Below the pieces are notes generated by a model, which made no database searches, was not told the DNA's origin, and was given only the letters and a program-made list of their open reading frames with translations. Positions 1 to 6,914 of a stretch of 20,234 nucleotides of DNA are shown here, piece after piece; the first letter of the stretch is position 1; every line of letters begins with the position of its first letter. Location: the NCBI GenBank assembly GCA_016702335.1, contig JADJEF010000009.1, forward strand, positions 1-20,234, written 5' to 3'. Both the position numbers and the translations under genes were made by a program. This DNA comes from Rhodocyclaceae bacterium (GTDB lineage: Bacteria; Pseudomonadota; Gammaproteobacteria; Burkholderiales; Rhodocyclaceae).

Positions 1-787
1 CCTGCACCAGCTCGTGCATCTCGCGACTCGCAGCATCAATACTGCCCACCAGCTCACGCGCCCGGTCAGTCACACGCGCTGCCAGCAGTTCGCAAGAACT
101 GGCAATGACCATCAACGGCGTGCGCAGTTCATGGCTGACATCGCTGGTAAATAAGCGCTCGCGCTCAAGTACCGCACGTAGTTCACCCAGGGCCGCGTCA
201 AACGCAGCGGCGAGTTGCCCGACCTCATCGTCCGAATAGTCGGGCGCAAGCGCCGGAGCAAGTGCATGCAACTGCTCACGTTTGCGCACCCGCCGCGCCA
301 AGTCAATAACTGGGTCCAAGACACGCTTGGCCGTGAAGTTTCCGATCAGCCAGGCAAGCAGTACCGAGGCAATGAAACCCGCCATTACCGCTGCGTAAAC
401 GAGTCGCTCTTGCGCCTCAAACTCGCCCTGATTGCGCACGAGAATATAGGACTGCCCGTCGATGATCTTGCGGAAACACGTAGTAGGCATCATCGCCACT
501 GACAATTTCAGTAAAGCCTTGCGCCACATCGGCAAACTCGGCAGGTGGAAGCTCGTGCAATCCCGGCGCATAGAGACGGGTATCCCCACCAACTCAGGCC
601 AGCGCTGCGTCGTCTGGTAGCTTTTCAGCACCGAGCTGATCTGGTGATCCATGGACTCACTGACTACGTCGTTCTCGACCCAAAGCACAACGCCGACTAC
701 GGTCAACGAAAACAAGCCGCTCACCACCAGCGTAAGGGCACGAAAGGCGATGACAATGCGTCGCGCCAACGCCTGCCTACGCGCCAT
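1..787 (-). CDS. Sensor histidine kinase, N-terminal part (runs off the window)
   Basis: This is an inner-membrane kinase that would phosphorylate the response regulator encoded just upstream. Reading from the ATG at 787-785 the frame is open to the window edge. In order it shows an N-terminal membrane helix (about residues 11-37), a periplasmic sensor stretch, a second membrane helix (SVLLAWLIG region), a HAMP linker (KRVLDPVIDLARR) and the HisKA box DVSHELRTPL, whose His codon is at 133-131. The catalytic ATPase domain lies outside the window. The start overlaps the end of the regulator gene by 11 bases, so the two are co-translated. Between about 584 and 474 the reading frame gives unnatural sequence, while the neighbouring frame gives a normal sensor sequence (TRLYAPGLHELPP, then VSGDDAYYVF). 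This points to two compensating one-base indels. The ligand is unknown. Confidence 0.85.
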   Translation of the reverse strand, partial: MARRQALARRIVIAFRALTLVVSGLFSLTVVGVVLWVENDVVSESMDHQISSVLKSYQTTQRWPELVGIPVSMRRDCTSFHLPSLPMWRKALLKLSVAMMPTTCFRKIIDGQSYILVRNQGEFEAQERLVYAAVMAGFIASVLLAWLIGNFTAKRVLDPVIDLARRVRKREQLHALAPALAPDYSDDEVGQLAAAFDAALGELRAVLERERLFTSDVSHELRTPLMVIASSCELLAARVTDRARELVGSIDAASREMHELVQ

Positions 788-1454
788 GATCGACCTTGGC
801 CAGACGGTAACCGATACCGTGCATCGTGTGCACCAGGGGCTGCGGAAAAGGCTTGTCCACGATCTGGCGCAGCAGATGCATGTGGCTGCGCAGACTGTCG
901 CTGCTGGGCGGTGCATCGCCCCATAGCGCCGTCTCCAGCGCTTCCCGGCGCACGGTGGCCGGGCTTTTTCGCATCAGCAGTTCGAGGATCTTGAGGCAGG
1001 TCGGATTGAGCTTCAGCGCCTGACCGGACCGCTCGGCCTGAAGCGTGCCCAGATCAAGTACCAGATCCGAAACACGCAGTTGGCGGGAATGACCACCACT
1101 GCGCCTTAGCACCGCGTCAATGCGGGCCGCCAGTTCCGAGAGAGCGAACGGCTTCACCAGATAATCGTCGGCGCCCGACTTGAGGCCGTGCAGACGATCA
1201 TCCAGGGCATCGCGCGCGGTGAGCATGATGATGGGGATGCTGCTGCCGGCGTCGCGCAAGCGCGCACAGACGGCGTACCCGTCCATCCCGGGCAAGCCGA
1301 TATCAAGGACAATCAGGTCATAGGCCTCGGTCAGCGCAAGATGCAAACCACCCGGGCCGTTCTCCGCGCAGTCAACGATATGCCCCTGCGCTGCAAGGTA
1401 ATCGGCGACATTGGCAAGAATGTCGCGATTGTCTTCAATGACCAGCAAGCGCAC
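777..1454 (-). CDS. OmpR-family response regulator
   Basis: A 225-residue DNA-binding response regulator. The receiver domain (about 1-115) has the acidic pair E7/D8, the phospho-acceptor D51 in LIVLDIGLPGMDG, the switch T79 in MLTARD and K101 in DDYLVKPF. A winged-helix Trans_reg_C domain follows (about 126-220) and ends in the family signature VHTMHGIGYRLA. The GTG at 1454-1452 is preferred as start because it begins the canonical RLLVIEDN strand and overlaps by one base the TAG of the upstream gene. A GAGGGA ribosome site lies about 10 bases upstream. It sits between the kinase gene and an unrecognised gene in one minus-strand operon. Its target genes cannot be read from the sequence. Confidence 0.93.
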   Translation of the reverse strand: MRLLVIEDNRDILANVADYLAAQGHIVDCAENGPGGLHLALTEAYDLIVLDIGLPGMDGYAVCARLRDAGSSIPIIMLTARDALDDRLHGLKSGADDYLVKPFALSELAARIDAVLRRSGGHSRQLRVSDLVLDLGTLQAERSGQALKLNPTCLKILELLMRKSPATVRREALETALWGDAPPSSDSLRSHMHLLRQIVDKPFPQPLVHTMHGIGYRLAKVDHGA

Positions 1455-1684
1455 TAGAGCATATCCCTCAGCCGGAACCAGAGCATGCCGGCCACCAACG
1501 CCGGGGTGCGCAGCAGCTTGCCGCCTGGGAAGGGCAGATGCGTGATGCGCGTGTACAGATCGGAACGCTCCGACTGCCCGGCAATCGCTTCGGCGGAAGG
1601 ATAGGAAATCCAAAGGGCATTCGGGGAGTATGGCTGACGCCTGGCACCCCAGTCAATCGCCGTTTTAGGGTCGGCATGCGTCAC
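1454..1684 (-). CDS. C-terminal remnant of an unrecognised protein upstream of the two-component pair
   Basis: A 76-codon frame starting with GTG at 1684-1682 and closed upstream by TAA at 1690-1688. The protein (for example DPKTAIDWGARRQPYSPNAL and LPFPGGKLLRTPALVAG) has the composition of a real protein, not a shadow frame. It is short, begins abruptly and has no ribosome site I can see, so it is probably the tail of a longer gene whose beginning was lost near 1690. Its stop overlaps the regulator start, so it belonged to the same operon. I do not recognise the family. Confidence 0.45.
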   Translation of the reverse strand: MTHADPKTAIDWGARRQPYSPNALWISYPSAEAIAGQSERSDLYTRITHLPFPGGKLLRTPALVAGMLWFRLRDML

Positions 1685-1690
1685 GATTTA

Positions 1691-1923
1691 CAGGAAAGCC
1701 ACTCGAATTGCATAGGACTCATTCGGAGTGAACACGGCTATGAGTGCAAAGGTCGGGTTGAGTCTGCCAGCTTTTGGTCAGCCGACAGTCGGAGTAAATT
1801 TGTTGCGTCGCGGCGTTGAGACTGACGCCAATGGCCCCAGCACCTCCGAAAGCTGCCTTACGTTTTCAGCTGCTGGCACATCGCCGCGCGCACAATTCGA
1901 AGATTCATCTCGGTAGCCCCCTG
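1691..1923. other. Gene-free stretch left of the IS
   Basis: About 230 bases between the truncated operon gene and the IS left end. I see no convincing coding frame, tRNA or terminator. This may be where the 5' part of the upstream operon gene was lost. Confidence 0.4.
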
Positions 1924-1941
1924 AGTCAGAATAGTTGTCGC
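1924..1941 (+). repeat. IS left inverted end
   Basis: AGTCA, four bases, then AGTTGTCGC. It is matched in inverse orientation at 3739-3756 and lies 40 bases before the transposase start. Confidence 0.65.
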
Positions 1942-1981
1942 CCCACCCAGAAGCGGATGATCCGCTGGAAAGCGATAGCAA

Positions 1982-3704
1982 ATGAACCGGAAAGCATACC
2001 CTGAGGAATTCAGGGAACAGGCCTTGAGCAAAGCCAGAGCACGAGGCGAACGAACACTGGCAGACATAGCCAAGGAACTCAATGTCTCGCTGGGGACCTT
2101 GAAAGGCTGGATTCAGCAACAAAACAAAGCGCAAGCGCTCACGGGGCAACCTACCCATCTGCCAACGAATTTAGCATCGAGTCAATGGAGTGCTGAAGAA
2201 CGTCTGAGTGCGCTGCTCGAAAGCCATGGCTACAAAGATCAGGCCCTGCATGCCTGGTGTCGTGAGAAAGGCGTGTTCGAACAGCAACTACGGCAGTGGC
2301 ATCACGAGTTTTGCCAGCCCAGCAAAGGGCACTTGCCGGCGGAGCTCGCCTTGCGGCAAGCCAAACAAAGGAACGACCAACTGGAACGTGAATTGCGGCG
2401 CAAAGACAAAGCGCTGGCGGAGGCAGCGGCGCTGTTAGTTCTGCAAAAAAGTTCCAGGCGCTGTGGGAGGACGAGGAAAATGACCGGCCTGACACAGCGC
2501 CAAGACCTGATCTTGCTCATCAAACACGCCTGTCACAGCGGCGCACGGCTCCATCAAGCCTGCCAGCTGCTCGGCCTGAGTAGTCGCACCGTGCAACGGT
2601 GGTTACGTCCCCGACTCAGCCAAGAGCCGACTCCTGCGTTGGCACCGCCGGGCGCGAGGAGCCGCAGGCGACGGTAGCCCCAGCGGTGCCAACGCGCGCG
2701 CTGACGGATCCGGCATTGAGCGCGCCGGCTTCCAGTCACGCAGATCCTGAAGCGCCAACGTCTTCCCGATCATCCCCTGGATACCCTGAGCCAGGATCGC
2801 CGTCAAGCCGGACTGCGTCGGGCCGTCACACCCCACAACAAGCTCACCGACACCGAGCGCGCCGCCATCATGGCCGTCATGAACAGTCAGGAGTTCAAGG
2901 ACTTGCCACCGAGCCAAATGGTGCCTCGCCTGGCCGATCAGGGCCGCTATCTGGGCAGTGAGTCCACCTTTCAACGACTGTTGCGACACCACCATCAGCA
3001 CACACGCACCGCCGCTTGGAACGGGCACCTCAGCGACGGCACAAGCCCAAAGCCCACATCGCTACTCACATCAATCAGCTGTATTCGTGGGACATCACCT
3101 ACTTGCCTACGCAGATCAAAGGCCAGTACTACTACCTCTACCTGTTTGTGGATATTTTTAGTCGCTACATTGTCGGTGCGCATGTCTTTGCGAGTGAAAG
3201 CGCCGATCTGGCGGCACAAGCGCTGCAGGAGGTCTGCTCGCAGCAAGGGGTATTGCCAGGTCAAGTGGTTTTGCACTCGGATAACGGTTCGCCAATGAAG
3301 GGACAATCCATGCTGGCCATGATGCAGGCCTTGGGTGTGGAACCTTCCCGTAGCCGCCCTCGGTGAGTAATGACAACCCGTATTCAGAATCGTTGTTTCG
3401 TACCTTGAAGTACCGCCCGCTCATGCCCGTACGCCCGTTTGAGTCGATCACGGCGGCCCGCCAGTGGGTCGTCGGCTTGGTGGCTTGGTATAACGAGGAG
3501 CATCGCCATAGTGCGATTGGTTTCGTCACGCCGGCTCAGCGTCATGCCGGTCAGGATGCTCAGTTGCTGACTCAGCGCTCGCTACTCTATGCCCAAGCCC
3601 GTGCCCAGCATCCTCACCGCTGGTCGCGTGGCATACGTAGATGGTCACCAGTCTCTACGGTGTTTCTTAACCCTGACAAACCGACTGCTCAGGAGAACTT
3701 ATGA
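1982..3704 (+). pseudogene. IS3-like transposase, fused OrfA-OrfB, multiply broken
   Basis: The product would cut and join the IS ends. Frame 2 (1982-2677) encodes an HTH region (TLADIAKELNVSLGTLKGW), a coiled region (QLERELRRKDKALAEAAALL) and a second HTH (LHQACQLLGLSSRTVQRW), and then hits TAG at 2675-2677. The frame resumes at about 2797 (RRQAGLRRAVTPHNKLTDTE). It shifts near 3000, where removing one AC from a CACACAC run restores the frame, and continues with the rve/DDE core (SWDITYLPTQIKGQYYYLY, then VVLHSDNGSPMKG). It shifts again near 3360, where one missing base would restore SRPSVSNDNPYSES, and ends at TAA 3704. The DDE residues are plausibly D in SWDIT, D in HSDN and E in YSES. OrfA and OrfB are joined directly through a run of six A (2445-2450). 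Confidence 0.85.
2626..2796. other. 171-bp extra segment inside the transposase gene
   Basis: Between the second HTH and the LTDTE motif there are about 57 more codons than I expect for this family. The segment is bounded by imperfect 11-bp direct copies, CTCAGCCAAGA (2615-2625) and CTGAGCCAGGA (2786-2796), exactly 171 bases apart. Joining across them gives a natural RTVQRWLRPRLSQ-DRRQAGL sequence. The segment holds the premature TAG and a perfect 13-bp inverted repeat (2636-2648 and 2683-2695, GCGTTGGCACCGC). Confidence 0.45.
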
Positions 3705-3738
3705 CTCAGTAATTGACCCCGCTGTAATTCAACTTTTA

Positions 3739-3756
3739 GCGACAACTTACTTGACT
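3739..3756 (-). repeat. IS right inverted end
   Basis: The reverse complement reads AGTCA, four bases, AGTTGTCGC, as at the left end. It lies 34 bases after the transposase stop. Confidence 0.65.
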
Positions 3757-3763
3757 TCTACCG
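3751..3763 (+). repeat. 13-bp direct repeat, copy 1
   Basis: TTGACTTCTACCG, identical to 4382-4394. This copy overlaps the outer edge of the IS right end. Together the two copies bracket the STAS-like gene. Confidence 0.5.
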
Positions 3764-3861
3764 GTAGATCTAGTGGCTGCAGTCAGTCTCACCCCCCCCG
3801 GATGGACTGGAGCGGCGTATGTCTCTTGTGAGGCGGAAGTGATCATTCGGTTTTTGGAAAA

Positions 3862-4248
3862 TCACTTACCTTGCGTCACCCAAGCTCTCGCCTCAAGCAC
3901 CGTCCCAAAGATATTCACAGAGGTATTGACAATGGTGGCACTGATGAATGTCGTCACTGTGTTCCGCATAGATGGCGAGGTAGCCACATAGGCTGTCTTG
4001 AAGTGCCTCAATATCTTCTGCGGCTTGTGCGCATACTCAGCACCAGAAACCCTAGCCGCGATGTCCTCTATCTGATCTCGGGTGATCTCTAATGATTCGC
4101 ACTCGGAGAAGTCATTAATGACATAGGAGAGGTCTTCATATCGGGGGGCCGAATGAACCTCGGAAATGGATTCATTGACCTCTGCCCATGAGACCCTACC
4201 GGAGTAGGTTCGAAGTAAGCCTTTTGGTTCCCAGTCAAGCTTGTACAT
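3862..4248 (-). CDS. STAS/SEC14-like (SpoIIAA-like fold) small protein
   Basis: A 128-residue soluble protein. The open frame extends upstream to 4410, but the ATG at 4248-4246 is chosen because the natural domain begins there (MYKLDWEPKGLLRTYSG). The layout resembles small stand-alone SpoIIAA-like/STAS proteins: a strand-rich start, the VINDFSECESLEI core, a helix region (ITRDQIEDIAARVSGAEYA) and the closing TVLEARAWVTQGK, typical of the last helix in such proteins (LEEARAWL). Such proteins have no known enzymatic activity. No partner gene lies beside it. The ribosome site is weak (GGTAGAG about 9 bases upstream). It lies between two 13-bp direct repeats. Confidence 0.7.
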   Translation of the reverse strand: MYKLDWEPKGLLRTYSGRVSWAEVNESISEVHSAPRYEDLSYVINDFSECESLEITRDQIEDIAARVSGAEYAHKPQKILRHFKTAYVATSPSMRNTVTTFISATIVNTSVNIFGTVLEARAWVTQGK

Positions 4249-4381
4249 GGGTGAAACTCTACCACCACCAAAAAGCCTCAGCCAATAGCTACCAATGGGG
4301 ATGTCTGGCCCTCCACTCTCGGTGCTAGGCCTTTTCCGGGGGGCGGGCTCCTTCACGCCCGTTCCTAGACATCGGCAGAAT

Positions 4382-4394
4382 TTGACTTCTACCG
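4382..4394 (+). repeat. 13-bp direct repeat, copy 2
   Basis: TTGACTTCTACCG, identical to 3751-3763, ending immediately before the first possible start codon of the AbiEi gene. Confidence 0.5.
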
Positions 4395-5018
4395 ATGTTG
4401 TGCAACACAATGCCTGATATGAATACCACCAACGACCGGCTTATTGCCCTCGTGCGATCCCAGGGACTGCTTCGCCCATGCGATCTGACAGAGCATGAAA
4501 TCCCCAGGGTCTCCCTGACTCGGGCGGTTCGGCGCGGACAACTGGAGCGGATTGGCCGAGGTCTTTACGGGCTGCCTGGCCGCCAGGTATCAGAACACGG
4601 ATCACTTGCCGAGGTAGCTCGCCGCGTGCCCAAGGGGGTCGTTTGCCTGCTCTCCGCCCTGCGGTTTCATGGCCTGACAACGCAAGCCCCGTTCGAGGTA
4701 TGGCTCGCCATTGACAACAAGGCTCTGGCACCCAAGCTGGATTACCCGACGCTGCGCATTGTCCGGTTCTCTGGTGTGGCGCTGACGGAGGGGGTTGAAG
4801 CGCATGTGGTCGACGGCGTTACGGTGCGCGTGACGAGTGTGGCCAAGACCGTTGCCGACTGTTTCAAGTACAGAAACAAGATCGGACTGGACGTGGCCCT
4901 CGAGGCCCTGCGCGAGGCTTGGCACGCCAGGCGGATGACGGGGGATGAGCTCTGGCATTACGCCAAGGTATGTCGTGTGGCCAACGTCATGCGCCCCTAT
5001 CTGGATAGCCTGTCATGA
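4395..5018 (+). CDS. abiEi: AbiEi-family type IV antitoxin / transcriptional repressor
   Basis: AbiEi proteins repress their own operon through an N-terminal winged helix and counteract the nucleotidyltransferase toxin AbiEii through the C-terminal domain. The 207 residues fit: an N-terminal wHTH (RLIALVRSQGLLRPCDL through LERIGRGLYGLPG, about residues 13-60), then the conserved LSALRFHGLTTQAP and SVAKTVADCFKYRNKIG blocks of the antitoxin domain. ATG codons at 4410 and 4419 are equally plausible starts, since none has a good ribosome site. Its stop overlaps the AbiEii start in an ATGA, the standard abiE order. The toxin is truncated, so this antitoxin is probably an orphan. Confidence 0.88.
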   Translation: MLCNTMPDMNTTNDRLIALVRSQGLLRPCDLTEHEIPRVSLTRAVRRGQLERIGRGLYGLPGRQVSEHGSLAEVARRVPKGVVCLLSALRFHGLTTQAPFEVWLAIDNKALAPKLDYPTLRIVRFSGVALTEGVEAHVVDGVTVRVTSVAKTVADCFKYRNKIGLDVALEALREAWHARRMTGDELWHYAKVCRVANVMRPYLDSLS

Positions 5019-5146
5019 CCGGTCGAAACCTGGCGGCATCCATCCGTGACCGGCTGCTGAACAAAGCCAGAGCGGACAAACAGACTTCAACCAGCTGCTG
5101 ACTCGCTATCCGCTTGAGCGCATGATCTACCGACTGAGCATCTCGG
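5015..5146 (+). pseudogene. abiEii: AbiEii toxin, truncated and frameshifted remnant
   Basis: Starting at the ATG overlapping the abiEi stop, the sequence reads MTGRNLAASIRDRLLNKARA, the usual beginning of the AbiEii nucleotidyltransferase. A missing base near 5082-5086 breaks the frame. In the next frame DFNQLLTRYPLERMIYRLSI follows, again typical of AbiEii. Similarity ends near 5146, before the nucleotidyltransferase GS motif, where the converging minus-strand gene begins. Only about 40 of an expected roughly 300 residues remain, so no toxin can be made. Confidence 0.8.
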
Positions 5147-5972
5147 CCGTATGGGACCGTTCTTTGCCGCCGTAGGGCTCGGGTACTCGACGCTTCGCTT
5201 GTCGTCTTTCCCCATCGGTCATAAGCAATTCCTGTACGGTAAGGTCAACCTGCGCCAACCTGAAGCCATTGGCCTGCGGCTTCAGCTCACGCAACACGAC
5301 GACGGCCATCACCCGACATTGATAGCGAATTCGTTCTTTCCAATCGCCGGTAAGCAGCGCTTTTCGGGCGTGGGCAAACCCCTCAGGGCCCAGGGCGCGG
5401 CGCAAGAAGGATCGGGCAGCGTTAGTGAAGTCGCCATCATGAAGGCATGCGTATTCATCGATCATCCCGTCAATCGCGAGCAACCCGGCCACACGAGGAG
5501 ACAGTGTCTCAGCGAACATGGCATTGGCGCCGATGTCCAGCCCCAGATCCGGGAAGTTCGCCAGCAGATCGCGTGCGCCACGCTGCTGGGGTGTGGCCAG
5601 CAATCGTTGAACCTGACGATCGACCACATCCATCTCTGTCGCAAAATCATCGTCGTTGTTTTCCCGTAAGACGGTCAGGCCGATGACCCGGCAGATTGTG
5701 ATGTAGGGGGATCCCGGATCTTTTCGGTGATACGCCTGACGGGTTTTGGAAACCCCCTTTGACAGCAAGATCTGCCGCAGAAGCTGGGCGGCGGCTTCCT
5801 CGTAGGAAAGGCGCAATCCCTGCGCGCCATTGTCGATTACGCACCAGACATTGGCTTCGGGGACGCCCGTCAGTCCTTCGCTGTAGTACTGCGCACAACT
5901 CTTGCCCGGATCGATGGTGGGGACGGGGCCATGGACATACTTGAACCACTTTTCTTGCAACGTGAGTGCCAT
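5127..5972 (-). CDS. Unrecognised 281-residue protein downstream of an integrase
   Basis: The ATG at 5972-5970 is preceded by a strong GAAAGGA ribosome site, so both the start and the gene are credible. The protein is soluble, mixed alpha/beta in character, without a signal peptide or membrane helix. It contains LRLSYEEAAAQLLRQILLSKG, VDRQVQRLLATPQQRGARDL and a basic C-terminus (QAKRRVPEPYGGKER). I do not recognise a domain. It lies 75 bases behind the integrase on the same strand, which suggests a shared transcript and a role in the same mobile element. Its 3' end overlaps the broken end of abiEii, so the element's edge may be near 5146. Confidence 0.75.
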   Translation of the reverse strand: MALTLQEKWFKYVHGPVPTIDPGKSCAQYYSEGLTGVPEANVWCVIDNGAQGLRLSYEEAAAQLLRQILLSKGVSKTRQAYHRKDPGSPYITICRVIGLTVLRENNDDDFATEMDVVDRQVQRLLATPQQRGARDLLANFPDLGLDIGANAMFAETLSPRVAGLLAIDGMIDEYACLHDGDFTNAARSFLRRALGPEGFAHARKALLTGDWKERIRYQCRVMAVVVLRELKPQANGFRLAQVDLTVQELLMTDGERRQAKRRVPEPYGGKERSHTAEMLSR

Positions 5973-6047
5973 TACTTTTTTCCTTTCAGGTAAAAACTAC
6001 ACAGAGGACGCAATTTCGATAAGGCATGCGCCGGACCCTTTTTCTTT

Positions 6048-6914
6048 TCAGCGACCGAGGTAGATGGCCGTAATCTGTTCGCGCTCATGGCCCAATTCGC
6101 TTGAGATTTGCAGACGCGCGGAGCGATCGATTTCCTTTTGCAACTCCGTCAGCGCTTTGCTGGTGGGTCCGCCGCACGCGGGACACTCCCATCCCGCCAA
6201 TACGCGATAACGCTGCTGCGCGTAGGCATGCCGGTGGCCATGCACGTGATCGATTCCTGCCTTTGCGCATTGGTACTTGAACCGACGCAGCTGATCGATG
6301 TAGCGGATCCCGGCGGGAATCAGGCTGGCACCACCGCAATACGCACGCACGGCATCGAGCAACTGCCGTTGTTCCACCGTGGTCACTGGGATCGTGCGCG
6401 CACGGCCGCCTTTGCACCACGAGGCTTTCAGCACCAGACTTTTGCACTGATCGGCATAGGCTGGGGTGAATTTGATCGACTCCTCAAGCCGCAAGCCAAA
6501 CGCTGCCTGCAACTGCAAAGCGAACGCGGTACAGGGGTCGGTCACCTTGGCCAGCTGCTCACCTTGGAGTTCTCGCGCCTTGCTGGCATTCGTCACATAG
6601 ACACGGTCGGCAATGGCATACGTCGCGTTGTCATTGGCAATGACCGACCGCTTGTCAATCTTCTCTGACCACCATCTCAGGTGGGCCATGCGGTTCTTGA
6701 TCGTGCCGGCCGAAAGGCCTTCGTTTTGCCAGCGATTCACCAACCCTTTCACATGTTTGGGCTTGAGGCTGTGTACCGACATGCGGCGGTGGCCCAACTC
6801 CAGGAGTTGTGTCGCGGAGAGACTCAGGTCGCGCTCGCGCGCCAGTTGGGTTGCATAGGATCCGTCGCGATTGCGCAAGCACAGCTGTTTGATTTGGTAG
6901 TTCAAAGTACGCAT
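6048..6914 (-). CDS. Integrase-domain tyrosine recombinase (PF12834/PF12835-like)
   Basis: A 288-residue recombinase expected to cut and rejoin DNA at an attachment site. The N-terminal part (MRTLNYQIKQLCLRNRDGSY, TQLLELGHRRMSVHSLKP, RMAHLRWWSEKI) looks like the core-binding domain of the family often found on integrative elements. The catalytic part has the first Arg in AAFGLRLEES, the basic strand GGRARTIPV, HxxR-like GHRHAYAQQRY, and the second His and terminal Tyr in LGHEREQITAIYLGR. An insert with CPACGG lies between the catalytic motifs. The frame opens further upstream (7001), but the ATG at 6914-6912 has GAAAG at a proper distance and begins the domain. The 281-residue gene follows. 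Confidence 0.85.
   Translation of the reverse strand: MRTLNYQIKQLCLRNRDGSYATQLARERDLSLSATQLLELGHRRMSVHSLKPKHVKGLVNRWQNEGLSAGTIKNRMAHLRWWSEKIDKRSVIANDNATYAIADRVYVTNASKARELQGEQLAKVTDPCTAFALQLQAAFGLRLEESIKFTPAYADQCKSLVLKASWCKGGRARTIPVTTVEQRQLLDAVRAYCGGASLIPAGIRYIDQLRRFKYQCAKAGIDHVHGHRHAYAQQRYRVLAGWECPACGGPTSKALTELQKEIDRSARLQISSELGHEREQITAIYLGR

Larger units (their letters stand above)
1924..3756 (+). mobile_element. Decayed IS3-like insertion sequence
   Basis: About 1.83 kb carrying one damaged transposase gene (1982-3704) between imperfect 18-bp inverted ends at 1924-1941 and 3739-3756. The ends share an outer AGTCA and an inner AGTTGTCGC, with four unmatched bases between them. The HTH N-terminal part plus rve/DDE integrase-core C-terminal part is the IS3-type arrangement. 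No convincing target-site duplication was found. The element is probably no longer able to move by itself because the transposase reading frame is broken at least three times. Confidence 0.8.

Noticed and set aside
545..994. Plus-strand open frame of 149 codons
   Set aside because: It lies antisense to the kinase and regulator, whose domains are clear, and its translation has no natural pattern.
2603..3028. Minus-strand open frame over the transposase
   Set aside because: It mostly mirrors the transposase coding sequence, has no ribosome site and no recognisable domain. Only its part over the 171-bp segment was noted as protein-like.
1910..3767. CGGTAG as target duplication of the IS
   Set aside because: The hexamer lies at different distances from the two IS ends and the right copy is part of a local palindrome, so it is not a clean duplication.
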